DNA of 64,000 nucleotides, taken from Aphrocallistes beatrix (Eukaryota > Porifera > Hexactinellida > Sceptrulophora > Aphrocallistidae). Positions 33,153 to 45,420 of the stretch are shown in pieces. The stretch covers positions 2,356,001 to 2,420,000 of the forward strand of contig OY725498.1 of assembly GCA_963281255.1 (NCBI GenBank), read 5' to 3'. Below the pieces are notes generated by a model. The model ran no database searches. It saw only the letters and a program-made list of their open reading frames with translations, and had not been told where the DNA came from. Position numbers and translations under genes: made by a program. Numbering within the stretch: position 1 is the stretch's first letter; each line of letters starts with the position of its first letter.

Positions 33153-34350
33153 CAGTCTGTCAAAAACTTATTTGGAAAATCCACTTTGATAATAAAACCT
33201 TATAGCTATCTCATAGCAGTTTATTTACTTATTCCAACAGTTTGAGCTGGGATTTTAGAGTATATTCTTTAGGCTTGCACAGTATATTGTGTATTTTGTT
33301 AAATTCAGTCTCATTATTCTTGTTATATCATAGTGACGTCATAATTCTTCTATTTTTAGCTGTCTTGTACTTTATCGGGTGTTTAAACTATTTCTTTCTT
33401 AGGATTAGACTGATTTAATGTCTCAATTAGCTAATAGAGAAAAAATCGAGAAATATCTAAGATTCAATTCGCTTACATGTGCTCGAATTTCAAAAAAAGT
33501 TGCTGTCAGCCTTGCTACAATGTACAACGTTAAGAGGCGGGCAAAAAATGGGTCAAGCCTTCGCCATAACCTTGGCGTTGGGAGACCACGTACCCTACGA
33601 AATTCAATAAAAAGGAATATTAGTGCCTATATTAGACATAAACCCCACTTATCTCTCCGCTGTATCGCTTCGAATCTTCAACCAAGGGTCTCACATGAGA
33701 CTGTACGAAGTAGCCTACGGGATATAAACTACAGCAAACCCTACCCTACTCAATCTCCACTGCTTACGGAGAATCATAAACAATGCACGTGAAATGGGCT
33801 AAAAACAATTTTTGTTGACGAAATGTCGGTTTGGCTTTCGAAAGAGAAAATTAGGATGTGGACAAAAAAAGGTCAAAAAAGAATCAGTCCTACTACTAAA
33901 CATTCCCCGAAGATAAATGTCTGGGCTGCTTTCTGCTCAATGGGAGTTTTCTCAATTTGCATTTTTAAGGAGAATATGGATATCAGATTGTTTATCCAAA
34001 TAATGGAGGGGTATTTCTAAAGCAGACTAACGTATTTTTTTAGAGCAACTTGAGATTAGTCATGGACAACGATCCAAGGCACACTTCGCGGCTAACCCGT
34101 GATTAGATTGCGTCTAAAGTCCCTAAATATACCTTGGCATTCACAAAGCCCCGATTTAAATCTGTTTAGTTGGGTAAAGCAAAAACTAACGAAAAAAGGA
34201 CCAAAATCGATAAAAGAATTAAAATATATGCTTGAAGAAATTTGGGGACTTGTAGAACCAGAGTTTCTGAAACCATTTTGGGAGTTAATGCCACACCGTT
34301 GCAAAATGGTATTAGAGATCTAAAATTCTAAATAATTACTTGACAGACTG
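33153..34350 (+). mobile_element. Tc1-like transposon inserted in the integrase element
   Basis: Ends CAGTCTGTCAAAAACTTATT and, reverse strand, CAGTCTGTCAAGTAATTATT with TA on both sides (33151-33152, 34351-34352). 1198 bp. It carries one transposase gene in the plus direction. Confidence 0.9.
33418..34323 (+). pseudogene. Tc1-like transposase, broken
   Basis: MSQLANREKIEKYLRFNSLT begins a helix-turn-helix domain, followed by GVGRPRTLRNSIKR (GRP box) and SLRCIASNLQPRVSHETVRS. The catalytic part shows IFVDEMSVWLSKE (first Asp, 33810-33850), LVMDNDPRHTSRL in another frame (second Asp, about 34055-34093), and WHSQSPDLNLFSWVKQKL (34132-34185), where the usual SPDLNPIE has NLFSW, so the third acidic residue looks lost. 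There is a stop after NHKQCT and at least two frame changes. Confidence 0.8.
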
Positions 34351-36148
34351 TACGTTAATACGCGCATAAGTTGCCAGAAGAATCAACCAACCTTGAAAGC
34401 GCGGATAATTCAGTTAAAACCTTTAGCTATTATCACCAAGGTTTTGTATAGTGTTGGCATTGACTTAACGGGGCCACTCATAGAATCTAATGGGTACAGG
34501 TACAACTTGACGATGATAGATCACTTCACAAGATGGATTGAAACACGTGCACTACACTCTAAGAAAGCTGTTGAAGTTGCTAGAGGTATAGTATATTCTA
34601 TATATTGTAGGCAAGGGATACCGGTTCAAATCATTAGCGATAATGGTCGCGAATTTACATAAAAATATCCAAAGCATTGCATGACATAATAACTGTAAAC
34701 TTATATTTTGAGCCCCCTATCATCCACAAACCAACGGGTTAGTCGAGTCTTCTCATAAGTCTATCAAGAGGTCATTGGTCAAGTCTTTGGATAAAAAATT
34801 GAAAATTGGTCAAATTGTCTTGAAGAGATAACATTTATCATCAATATCAGGTCAAGAAATACTACATCTTTCTCAGCTATTGAGCTGATGCATTGTTCGC
34901 GAAAACATCGGCTTCCACTCCAAGCGTAAAATCTGGCTCATCAGAAGACACATCTTTATATGAGTGGGCTGGAGATGAGCAGTTAGAAGAATTGATGGAT
35001 TTCGTGCAAAAGCTCAAGACTCAAATAGCAACAGAGCTGAAGAATGTCTTACTCATTCACAAAAACTCATGAAACAGCAATACGATAAAAAGTTAAACTC
35101 GGTCACTTCTAGTAAATTGGAGAATGGAGATAATGTTATGATCGAAAATATGCATCGTAGCAAAAAAGGAGGAAACTTCAAGATATATGGCTCGGTCCGT
35201 TTCCTATTACAAAAGTGAATCGTGCTACAGTCCTTCGAAATGAATCGATAAAACGTGTAAAACGATCTAAAGTAAAACCTTTGAAAAGGCAAGACAGCAT
35301 ACAGAAACATCACCTAGCAAGTATCAGCGTTTGGATATCCAAACTGAAGACGATTCTTCCAATGAAAATACAAACATTGCATCATCTTCGTTTGGCGGCA
35401 TTGAAAAATCTATTGTTCAAACCAACTACATAATAAAGACAAGAGAAGATATATTTGATTTTCATAACTCAATGAAAAATTCAGATCATAAACTCTATTA
35501 AAACTCAAACACCACTCTCCAAATTTCATAGCGAACTTGACAAAAGGTTGGACCTCTCTTTCCGTGAGTTATTCGACTGGAGACGCAAAAGTTCCCACCG
35601 ACTGAAATCCCGGAAATGAGATCAATGGGATTTGACACAAGTCAGGAGATGGTTGAAATATTATGTCAATGGTATTTAGAGGCTCATAGTGTCAAATTGC
35701 CTTATTATTATTTTACTAACGACAATTTTGAATTTTCCGCCCACTGGAGTAGGGTTGCAAAATTCCCGGGAATTTTCAAATGTGGAAACTTTCCGGGAAT
35801 TTATAAGACCTGGAAATTTCTGCATAGTGTTTAAATATATCTGATTGTTTCCGAGATATTTCTCTGGGAAAAATAAATTGATTTCAATTAAAACTTTTTT
35901 TATTTGCCTCTAAATACTCAAAGAATAAAGGAAAAATCAATGTAAAAAAATGTAAATTATACAATCAGTGCCGAACTGATTCAAAATGGATCAATAACAA
36001 ATGTAATACAAAATCGAATACTAGTTGTAAGTACGTACTCATTTCTCTGAACGAAAATTCATTTATTATATAGATTCCTATGTAATATCAACTCGGTTAG
36101 TACGTACTTACGGATAGTACGTACTTTTTTCCGCTTCCCAGAGGGGTA

Positions 36149-36506
36149 CAGTACACCCTCGGTTATCCGAACACCTCCGTTTGTTAGTTCAAAGATTGGT
36201 GTTCGGATAAGTGAAATCGTTCGGATAAGCGAAATACGTATTTTACGCTCTTAAATGCACATGTACCAACTTAGATGTTATTAAAGAACGTATTATGATT
36301 TGAATACTACTTACACGTATGTATAGCCAAACAAATTGACAATGCTACGCACAATTTTGGAACATATATTTTTAAGGAATTGATTTATTAAACATTATTT
36401 CAGTTATCCGAACACATCATTTCAGTTATCCGAACACAGATAAAATGAGTGGTACTCGAACACACTGTTCGGATAATCGAGGTGTCGGATAATCGAGGGT
36501 CTACTG
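36149..36506. mobile_element. pogo-type MITE
   Basis: Ends CAGTACACCCTCGGTTATCC and, reverse strand, CAGTAGACCCTCGATTATCC, TA flanks (36147-36148, 36507-36508). 358 bp. 'gttcggataa' is repeated inside. It sits within a larger inverted pair: AACTCGGTTAGTACGTAC upstream and TACTAACCGAGTT just downstream. Confidence 0.85.
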
Positions 36507-36539
36507 TACATACTAACCGAGTTCTACTGGATAAGTTAT

Positions 36540-37380
36540 CCGATTCTTCTATATACGTATAACAATCGGGAAACCTATCAAATAGTCTAGCAATACGTTT
36601 CTGACTAGTTATTAAGTTAAAACTGATATGAGATAAACAGAAGCTTATAGCTTATAATAATAATATACTGGCTACAGCTCTAGTCAATAAATATCTGACA
36701 AATTTTAACCGAGTTTTATTTAACTTCATTGAAATGAAAAGTATATTGGCTATAATTATACTGAATCTTGTGATTCTCGTGAATGACATTACAATTCAAA
36801 ATATTGAATACAAAAATTGTGGCTGGTTGGAAAATTGTATACCGAGATGCAAGTTAGATGGACTTTTCATATCTGCTTGCTAACGCTCCCGTATACTACT
36901 ATTATTTGTATATAAATAAATTTTTTTAAAATTTTCAAGTTTATTTTCCTTTTGAAGGAAGGTTAGAAAAGGAGTCCTTAAGGATTTACAAGGGGTTTGG
37001 AGTTAAATCTTCATTATATTTATACTAATAATGAATGAAAAGATCATTCACATACAGAAGCGAGAAATATAATCTAAGGCATTTATCCATGGTCCAATGA
37101 CGAATGATGATAAAGTAAAACACTTTCCAAAGCCAATTGTTCTTATCCATGGTCAAAAATGCTTCACATATGAGAGATCAATATTATTTCTAACCAATTG
37201 ATTGTAGATTATTTGGCTTTGAGACGGCAATGATATATGAAGATCATTTATTTATACATCTGATATCTGCATTTTGGATGAATCGGAGCTCCCTGTACTG
37301 TTTAGAGGTAAACTGTACTCCAAGCATGGTCTAGTAACGAACATTGATACCGTAATTGAAATTTATGTTCCTTTCATTTG
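36540..37380. other. No gene recognised
   Basis: AT-rich. No repeat or domain seen. Confidence 0.35.
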
Positions 37381-37399
37381 GAATTACAGTGGAACTGAG

Positions 37400-37620
37400 A
37401 AAATGTGACTGCAGCACGTCCCTCTGTCTGCAGGACGCACTCCAGCCGTGCGAAACTCTCCGGCCAAACCGGCCAGATACACAACCAGCCACTTGGGGTA
37501 TTCACAGCCCCCGGTGTCTATAACCCCACACCTTCAACTCCACAAGGGCATTTCTTCCACCAAAATTATTCGCCTCCCCATGGAGTTTCTCACACCCTCC
37601 CAATGGTCAAGTGATTAATT
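37400..37620. other. GC-richer island, possible decayed exon
   Basis: A Pro/His/Ser-rich 69-codon frame (37405-37614, plus) stands out from the AT-rich background but matches no domain I know. It might be exon-derived sequence lying near the glycosyltransferase-like exon. Confidence 0.3.
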
Positions 37621-37758
37621 ACTTTTGATAGAAGTTTTTGCCTAATAACAAATAGAGAAACCAGTCCACCGCCTGGAGCAAGTCTCGGAGGAGAGGGGGC
37701 GAGGGGGTCGGGATTGGGGGTATGGGACAGGGAGTGACACTCTGGTACTCAGCTCTGA

Positions 37759-38118
37759 TCAGCCGAACCCATTCTGAATCATCTGTGAATATGACGAAGT
37801 TGACGAAGGCAGGAGAGACGGGAACTGAGTTGTTAGGAGAAAGTTGAGCTGTGCGTTGTGGCGGTACAGCTTCTCTAGGTCGGAGAGACGATCTGAAGTT
37901 GCAATGAAGGAGGTAGCTAGAGTTACGAGCTTACTGCTACTGCCATTCAGAAGGCAGTCAGGATGCAGGTAAAAGGTGTTGTAGTTAGATGGTAGGGGAT
38001 GCAGAATTAGGTTCAGAGATCGCTGTGGATCTCTCTTACCAATGAAAAAACATGTAAATATATAATATAAGGCCAGAACAAATATAAAATATTTCAAATA
38101 TTTTCTTAGCCTCATCAC
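37759..38118 (-). CDS. Type II membrane protein N-terminus, glycosyltransferase-like exon
   Basis: Minus strand from 38118: MMRLRKYLK, then a hydrophobic segment at residues 10-26 (YFIFVLALYYIFTCFFI), then a lumenal stem. This layout is a signal anchor of a Golgi type II enzyme. The following HPDCLLNGSSSKLVTLATSF and RLSDLEKLYRHNAQ recall the conserved start of beta-1,3-galactosyltransferase catalytic domains (CxxxxxLLIxVxS, RxxIRxTW), but weakly. The frame ends at a stop after SQMIQNGFG; a GT in ATGGGTTCGG just before it could be a splice donor, making this a first coding exon. No further exon was recognised. It lies inside the 9.76-kb transposon-like unit, so it may be captured. It is intact over 119 codons. 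Confidence 0.4.
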   Translation of the reverse strand: MMRLRKYLKYFIFVLALYYIFTCFFIGKRDPQRSLNLILHPLPSNYNTFYLHPDCLLNGSSSKLVTLATSFIATSDRLSDLEKLYRHNAQLNFLLTTQFPSLLPSSTSSYSQMIQNGFG

Positions 38119-38290
38119 TAATTTTAATTAGTATACTTCTCTTGGATCAAGACAGTGCATATCCTCGGTTATCCGAACACTTTGGTTCCTTGGAAAGTTA
38201 CTATATATTAAAACTATTAGAAACGAGTGTTCGGTTGATAGAAATTTATTTGCTTGCTATTCCGTATTAAATATTTATTTTTTATCTAGA

Positions 38291-38408
38291 AACAGATTCT
38301 TGAATTTGGGGAGGGAGGCGGCGGTGGAGATGACAGATACGGCAGAGGCAGCAGCGGCGGCGGCGGATGCGGCAGAGGTGGAAGAGGGGGGGAGGAGGGG
38401 AAGAATGT
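38291..38408 (+). other. Gly-rich low-complexity sequence, possible exon
   Basis: GGAGGCGGCGGTGGAG and (GGC)n-like repeats encode a Gly/Arg-rich run (GEGGGGGDDRYGRGSSGGG). It is preceded by an acceptor-like TTTTTATCTAG (38279-38290) and followed by AATGTGAG, donor-like. It could be an exon or a simple repeat. Confidence 0.3.
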
Positions 38409-38554
38409 GAGTTTTTAATTTTCTAAATTAAGCAATAAATTTTATATTTACTGCAACTCCTAGTATAGTAGTTGTCATGATCAATATGTAACGTCGTACT
38501 TCACTCGTTATTGGAAATTATATTGAACTAATTTGGACCAATTTGGGCCATATA

Positions 38555-38815
38555 CACGAAGCGGACAAAAGTATTCAACACTTGATTCTTTCCCATACAA
38601 TTAAAACTAAAATGTGTCTATTCATGAAGAGGGTTACTTCTACATAAACGGTATGGGATACAGCTAATTGGATTCCAGATTCGAATAATACGCATTCAAA
38701 TTAATTAATCATTAATTCCTAACTTTTTGTAATTATCAATCAGCACCACCTTATGCCACATAAACCCATTTTGCCCAATATACATGATGGCAATGAATTG
38801 CCTGTAGTAGCTGAG
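38555..38815. mobile_element. Mariner-type MITE (family M1), left half
   Basis: TA then CACGAAGCGGACAAAAGTAT and the M1 centre CCCAATATACATGATGGCAA. The right arm is missing. A similarly decayed M1 centre lies near 22860-22930. Confidence 0.65.
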
Positions 38816-38829
38816 GCTGATAAGATTGC

Positions 38830-40630
38830 GAATATATTGATGCTTTAATGATATTTTTGTTGTGTTATAGGTGATCTACGTATGATCTTATAGAGAAGTA
38901 TAAAAGTACAGTTATTAAGTCGATCATCATTTTCTCGTCAGGTCAATATCTCGCCAATAAGAAAAGAGAAGTGAACTTATGATTCATCAACTGTTGTTGA
39001 GTACGATGGGTGAGTCTACGATATAATGCTACATATTATTATATTGTGAATTAGTATTTGAGTTAAATGGTTTGTAATTAGACGATGAAAGAACAAAGGT
39101 AGTTACCATTAATCCAACCCTGATACTACCAAAGTCAACAAAATAAGAAGTTAGAGGCAGATCTATTATGAGTAAACAATGCAAAGAAATACTTCAATCC
39201 ATATTCAGTTGATAAAGTGCCAAGCCATGTATTGCACGCACACTATCTACTAACTGCAACAAGACATCCAATATACCAATTAACCTTCCTCAAATTTCTC
39301 ACAAACACTACTTGCTGTGCTGTAAGGTTATCACATCACAATTGAATATACACCACCGCTTCGTAGCTCTATTTTGCATGGAGAGGACCAGGGGGATGGC
39401 TATTAGGGGAGGAGGAGGCCATCATAGTAAATCCACTTCTCTTAGAGAGGAAAGAGAAGCTGGAAGGAAGATTACAGACTCTGCATAGCTTTACTTATAT
39501 ATTCACCTTTGTATGTATTTTATAATTGTATAATAATTGATTATTATTACGGCACAGAAGTTAAAGTATATATTGTACAGAAACCTCTGGTGATAAAATC
39601 AACGCACATAGTCAACGCACATAGTCACATGCGATTTGAGGATAAAAAGTATATACCAGATCGAGTTTTACCAAGAATCGGCATTACATTTATACAATGA
39701 TCCAATGTCTACTGTATTCATTCGAAATGGGCTTTATTGGGGAGTCTTGTTTCACAACCATGTGCTCCTGGTTCCATGTTTTTCCAAATTTTCGAGTTGA
39801 GGTTGAGTTGAGGTTGAAAAATAGAAAACTTGACAATTGATCCAGAATGAAAATCTCCCATTTGAACTTGGTTTACGCCATTTCAATGCCTATTTTTAAC
39901 ATATGTGCGTAACTTAAAATTAAATATTTTTTGTATATATACACATAAATAGATATGTAGATAGTATATAGATATAATCTTTCTCTGTCACCAGGATTCA
40001 ACAATTAGTTAATTCGCTGTATCAATTTGCTATGATCCAGACAACTAAATGAAAGCGATCACTTTATGTCTTGGACACCTGTGACTTGCCTACTAGCAAG
40101 AACGTAAGCTTAATCTATTAATAAAACTATTGCTATGTGTACTGAAAAAATCCCAAATTCCAATGTTAGGACAAATTCTAAAATTCTAATTGCAAGTATG
40201 GACAAATTCCAATTTTAGAGATGTACAGGAAAATCACAAAAATCACAATCTTCCCCCCTGCGGCCTCCTGCTGCTGTGATGCACTTGTATTGTTTTGAGA
40301 ATTCTCATTTCTAGTGCAGCTCCTATTATAGGAGAGTCTTTATTGTATGGACGGTGTTGAACGCACGTCTGCTTATCATATCATAAAATTTTATCATATT
40401 TTCACACCTTTTTGTGTAGACGTGTATTTTCTGCTAGAAAAGAAATCACAGCGGCTAATAAGCCTGTATTGTAATTTAGTAAAAGTAGATTTCGATATTC
40501 GCACTTGTATAATGTTGATATCAAAATTGAAAGGTGTAATAGCACACATATATCAATATGTACAGTCAGGGTCGCTTATTATGACAAATCCTCAGGTTTG
40601 ACCGGTTCTATAGAATTTCTATTATTTCGA
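38830..40630. other. No gene recognised
   Basis: About 1.8 kb of mainly AT-rich sequence. A short direct duplication 'caacgcacatagtca' lies near 39600-39627. No domain-bearing frame. Confidence 0.4.
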
Positions 40631-40644
40631 TTTCGCTTACTACA

Positions 40645-41131
40645 AGCGGAATTCGCTTGCTTGCGCTGCGCGGCTGGCAGACACTTTGTGTCCGCCGGAG
40701 GCTCCCTTCGGTCGCCTGGGGTCACCATTGATTAATTATAAGGGGGATAAGATATCTAAATATGTCTGTCCTACTGTGATCATCTACTATATCGCACGAA
40801 AAATCACAAAATTTATCAATATTGAAAATTTTGATGCGTAATGATGACATCATAACAGAGTGATGAGTCATCATTTTTCGATGATAGTTGCATCATATGT
40901 GAGGTATGTTAGTATACAGATTCTATCAAAATATCAGCCTTATATCTCCTATAATGGCTGAGTTATGCTCGAATAATTGTATTGCATAACTTTTAAAAAT
41001 GTGACAATGACGTCATAATTCCATGATGAGTCGAAATTTTGCTCTGAGCTCAGAACTTACTGGAGCCATAGCCAAAAGACTCTCACATGCCAAAAATTAG
41101 CTTTTTATGACCGGCATTTTCTTTAATCAAT
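40645..41131 (+). repeat. R1 dispersed repeat, 3' end cut
   Basis: Head ('acaagcggaattcgcttgct'), GGCAGACACTTTGTGTCCGCC hairpin, GGAGGCTCCCTTCGGTCGCC, TGACATCA near 40845 with TGAGTCA near 40863, and TGACGTCA near 41011. It stops within 'ttctttaatcaatt' where the Mutator-like transposase fragment begins. TA tract and terminus are absent. Confidence 0.8.
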
Positions 41132-41138
41132 TGATCCG

Positions 41139-42065
41139 TCAAAGCTCAAAAGATCCGTCAAAGCTCACCGCGCATACCTTGCAACCAGGAATGTTAGATG
41201 ACTCAGCTTTGACTCTCACTTCTTTTGCTGTCATGGACATGGATTGCTGGCATATTTTATCTGTAGAAAGGACCAATTGCGCGAGTAGAGACTTGGACAT
41301 TCTATGCCAGGTATTTTGTATATCAAGGAGGTTGCAGGTCAGTCGAAAATCACTCCAGCTCATAGAAGTACAGTGTGCTGCTAGTAAAGCTCTAACGTTG
41401 ACTTCCGACTTTTTCCGGCAAAGCATTTGAGGATCGTTCACAGCTTCATTAGGTTTCATTCCAACCGGACAGGATGTGGGAAATTCAGCAAGCACAAGAT
41501 GGCAGCGACTGCATTTCAACAAGAGATATGATTGTAACCCATCACGAAAAGCGTATTGATACAGATTCAATTTACCAGTGCAGTGTGCCTCAGTGATCTT
41601 AATAGAGAAAATACCGTACTCAGTATATTGATATCAATTATTTGCGAGCCATGAGGAACGTAGAAATCACGAAATGATTGAGCTCCATCCTTCTGTACCA
41701 TAATACTGAGGCGTTTATTGGGCTGAGGAAACTTCACTTGCTGTAATATGTAGTGTTTTAGATTTCGGAGTACTAGTAGGAAGGGGTAATCGCTTTGTGG
41801 TGGATGGTGTGAAAGTAGATTTTCTTTTGACTCCCTCACCCTTCCGAAACCTCCCAGTGTTGAGTTTATGTCCTCGCTTTTTAGTATGAACTGGGGTAGC
41901 TGGTGCCGTGTTATCCGATTCTTCGGATGTCTGCGAAGAGAGGGCTACTTGAGAGAGAGTAGATCCGAGCTCAGTAGGTGTGGGTGTAGCTGGTGTTAAA
42001 TCAGTTGGGGTTGTTGGGACTTTGAATATGAAATCACCTTCACTGTTAGACCCACTTGACTCCAT
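41139..42065 (-). pseudogene. Mutator-like transposase (PF20700 type), N-terminal part, broken
   Basis: Minus strand from 42065: MESSGSNSEGDFIFKVPTTP, a Ser/Thr/Pro-rich start with a basic KKRGHKLNTGRFRKGEGVKR segment. Then in other frames FYVPHGSQIIDINILSTVFS (41639-41698) and DGLQSYLLLKCSRCHLVLAE, MLCRKKSEVNVRALLAA, DKICQQSMSMTAKEVR and GCKVCAVSFDGSFEL (41139-41570). This order (RIIDxxxL, GLxxxLxxxCxxC, NxRxVxA, CxxSMxxAxxE, VSxDGxW) is what I remember of the 'Mutator-like transposase' domain found in arthropod and cnidarian repeats. Two frame changes. The catalytic C-terminal half is missing where the R1 copy adjoins. Confidence 0.6.
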
Positions 42066-42188
42066 GCTAGATTCAAAATCAGCCGGAATGCAAACCTTGG
42101 AACCTTATGGATCGAACCTTGAATGGGGCACCTCCCACTAAAGCGCACCCTTATGTGGTCTGTAAAGAACCTTTTTGTTCGCATAAAA

Positions 42189-42389
42189 CAGTGGTTCCCA
42201 ACCCCTTTTACCTCGTGCACCTCCTGACACCTAAAAATTATTTTGTGCACCCCAGGACCTATGCCAGGATCTAGGAGTAATGTGCATATAACTTCAAAAA
42301 TAATTCTGTTAAAAATGCTCAATACTCAGTTCTAATCCTTGTCCCGTGCACCCCTAGGGGGTTCATGCACCCCAGTTTGGGAATCGCTG
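42189..42389. mobile_element. hAT-type MITE (CAGTGGTTCCCAA ends)
   Basis: Left CAGTGGTTCCCAACCCCTTT, right (reverse) CAGCGATTCCCAAACTGGGG, exact 8-bp flanks GCATAAAA (42181-42188 and 42390-42397). 201 bp, no ORF. Confidence 0.9.
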
Positions 42390-42399
42390 GCATAAAATA

Positions 42400-43498
42400 T
42401 GTTGAAAGTACTGTTAATCCAAACACCATCAAGGATATTTATCTATATATTTTTGTTGATTATATTTGTAAACGCCTAAATTTTAAACTCGTTGATGTGT
42501 AGCCATTTGTAGTCTAGTGACTTTTGATCATTGTTTGTGGAAATGAGCACGGTTGGACATGTTTAGCATGCTTTTTGTAGTGATTATGTAGACCAAAAGG
42601 GATGAGTTTGAAATAGACGACATTTATTCTGAGAAAGTCTCTCGACCTTGTGCCTGTGGATCAAAACAAATCATTGCAATCTTGCTATTTGGACGAAATA
42701 CCCTATTCACAAATCATTGTCAAATTTAGACCGAGCGGAGTCGCAAGAGGGATCACTCGATAGGGTTCAAACAAGTTTTAAGAATGGGATGTTGTTACAT
42801 TCCTATGCTGCTATGATGTTGCTAGACGGCTAAGTTTTCCGAATAAGACGACTTGTATACAAAGTCATTTGTCGCATTTGTGGCTGCAAATATCTGATGG
42901 GTCTACACTAGGTGTCCGAATAAACTGACCCCCGCTTATTAATTAATGTTTTTTTTCTAGCACCCCTCCACCGTTTATTAAATCTCGTAAATTGACTTTG
43001 AAAGTTTTACCCAAAAATGTTTTTTATCGCATGTAGTATTTCATCAATTATCTTCTATTTAAATCAATAGAATATTTTATTTCTTATTCTAGTTAATATG
43101 TTGAGTATTACTCTGTGATACATCAACTAATTTCAAATCAACACTCCCGTATAACCACTCGAGTATACTTACAAGCTCCTCTCAAAAATGTTCTAGATTT
43201 AAAATGCGAATTCCATGGAAAATCCAGGGAAATTAGTGATGTCTTTTATACTCAGGTGTATGCATGATGCCACTTGCGCCAGGCCGGACTCCAGCACTCA
43301 TTTTAGAACTGTGCTACAATATTACATAGGATCATAGATCCAATATAATAATATATGAAGCAGACAAATGGTATTATGTACGTCTAGTGTTATTATTTAT
43401 TTATCAACAAGTAATTTATTATAATAATAGTTATACTATGTACTAATAGTTGTAAAGTAATAGCAATGAATCACATGACTGTTACATACATTCAAAAT
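42400..43498. other. No gene recognised
   Basis: About 1.1 kb with only short frames and no repeat I can name. Confidence 0.4.
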
Positions 43499-44008
43499 CT
43501 ACTCCAAGTTAGTGAGTATCTCTATTTGTGGGTAGTCGAGCATTATATCTGCTGGCAAATACTGTTGCTTGAATTTTTCTTCCCTTTGCTCGAATGTTAG
43601 CTTCGGTGGATTCCACCGGAAAGCTTTACCATATTGTTTAACATGCTCTTTGTATGCATGAAACTGGTCACATCCAAATTCTTGCATGAATTGTTCATCA
43701 GTGTAGGACGCGAAGATGTCTAGCCAATAATCAGAATTATGGCGTCTACGACGGATATGGGTAGTCAGTGTATTTCGTTCTGTTCGGAATGTAAGCTGGA
43801 GCTGTTTGCTCTCGCCTCCACTCCAGATGTGCTCGATGACGTCTCTGCACAAGTGAATATTCTTTTGGCCGGCTCTCTTCTCAATTATTATGTTCTGATT
43901 GCACTCCCCAATTCGTAACTTTCCTGGCACGAACTGGATACCATCACTAGGAAGGAAGTTACATGCACGTTGATATGTACTCATTTTTCCCAACATTTTA
44001 TTAGACAA
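43499..44008 (-). CDS. Orphan ORF, 169 codons, unknown function
   Basis: An uninterrupted frame on the minus strand starting MSNKMLGKMSTYQRACNFLP and ending PQIEILTNLE. It is less AT-rich than the flanks and looks coding: charged, with RRRRHNSDYWLDIFASYTDE, EQFMQEFGCDQFHAYKEHV and EQREEKFKQQYLPADI. I recognise no domain. No signal peptide or membrane segment. It lies inside the 9.76-kb unit, about 1.5 kb from its right end, so it might be that element's own protein, a captured exon, or an accessory protein of another transposon. Confidence 0.45.
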   Translation of the reverse strand: MSNKMLGKMSTYQRACNFLPSDGIQFVPGKLRIGECNQNIIIEKRAGQKNIHLCRDVIEHIWSGGESKQLQLTFRTERNTLTTHIRRRRHNSDYWLDIFASYTDEQFMQEFGCDQFHAYKEHVKQYGKAFRWNPPKLTFEQREEKFKQQYLPADIMLDYPQIEILTNLE

Positions 44009-44253
44009 TTTCAGATTTATTTTGTAGAATGACGTTTATTATTTTACTTCTTCTGGAGGCGTAATTTGAGCAAATTTATTGTATTTATCTCTATTTAATA
44101 GCTATCCATTTGCAGTTGTAATTGTACGTTGTGTGTCTGTGTATGAGTGTTGCTAAATTTAGACATGTTCTATAGATGTAATATATCTATTTTTAGACTA
44201 AACTAGCGTTTGTCATTAATTTCAATGCGTAGATTGTGAATATAAATGTAATA

Positions 44254-44692
44254 GGGTTTCATTTAGGGGATGGCTCCCGCCATCCCTTGGATCTCATTCG
44301 CCATCCCTTGACATCCGTTGAAGTGTTGGAAAAAGTTAGTTTATTTTGTACAATATTGAAACACAAAAACTGAAACTTCACAATAAAAATAATGACCTAA
44401 TGTACATGCACTGTCAGTACTACTAAATGTAAGTAAGCAAAATACTAAAACTTTTAACAAGCCACAAACGCTTTTGATAATGCAGATATACCACAAAGCT
44501 ACAATTTCAGAAAAATGCATTTTTGCATCACAGATTGTACTAGATTCGATCTCAGAGACCCTAACCCTTCTTATTTCCAGGGGGAGGATGCTCCCAGACA
44601 ACCCTATCTCACGCAGTTACGGCCTCGCCACCCCTTATTCCTCAAAACCCAAATTTTGCCATCCCTTGAGTCAATGTTTAAATGAAACCCTG
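44254..44692. mobile_element. MITE with AGGGTTTCATTTA ends
   Basis: The left GGGTTTCATTTAGGGGATGG pairs with the right (reverse) CAGGGTTTCATTTAAACATT. 'gccatccctt' blocks recur at both ends. The flanks share TGTAATA (44247-44253 and 44693-44699). 439 bp. Probably hAT by target length, with the first two bases of the left end altered. Confidence 0.65.
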
Positions 44693-44699
44693 TGTAATA

Positions 44700-45420
44700 T
44701 TGTTTTGAACCATGGATAAATGACTTAGTGTTGTATGCGGTCTTCACTTATAGTTAAAATGACAATCCTCACAAACTTTTATAATTTCGTTCTCAGAATT
44801 TGTTCATTCTATAAACTTTATGTTACCATAATATAAGCTCTAAGCCTAATGCTTTAAATATTACCGTACAGATTTTCAAATTGATTACCCTCTTCAAAGT
44901 TTTAGATGAATACGTCAAAAAAAAGTCAAAAATATACTAAATTTTGAATAAATTAAGTAAATCAGGTGGCAATGTAAAAATTTGCACTTTTTAACGAAAA
45001 ACAGTCGGGCGAAATTAAGAATATATATCAATTAAGAGATATTCGATGTTAAATGAAGTTTCTTAAGATACCAAATAGTTGAATTCGAGGAAAGTTGAAG
45101 TATTATTACCTATAGCAACGGAGATTTTGAATTTTAAAAAATAAATCGGGTTCAAATAGTGGTGTCACTGATGTTAGAAGCTCATTTTAACTATATTGAT
45201 ATACCCGAGTTGACATATATCACAGTTTATGATAATAATTGAGCACAAACCATTTTTCCATTCATACGTAATACAATGGATGTATACGGAAGCGTTAATG
45301 TATAATGGTGTAGCCAGGACAGGTCTATTGACAAATACAAACAAACAAACAAAATAATGCATTTCAGAACTGGGCCACTATACTATATTATAGTCGGCAA
45401 AGTAAAATCTTTGAATATTT
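44700..45420. other. No gene recognised
   Basis: AT-rich, inside the right part of the 9.76-kb unit. No domain or repeat. Confidence 0.4.
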
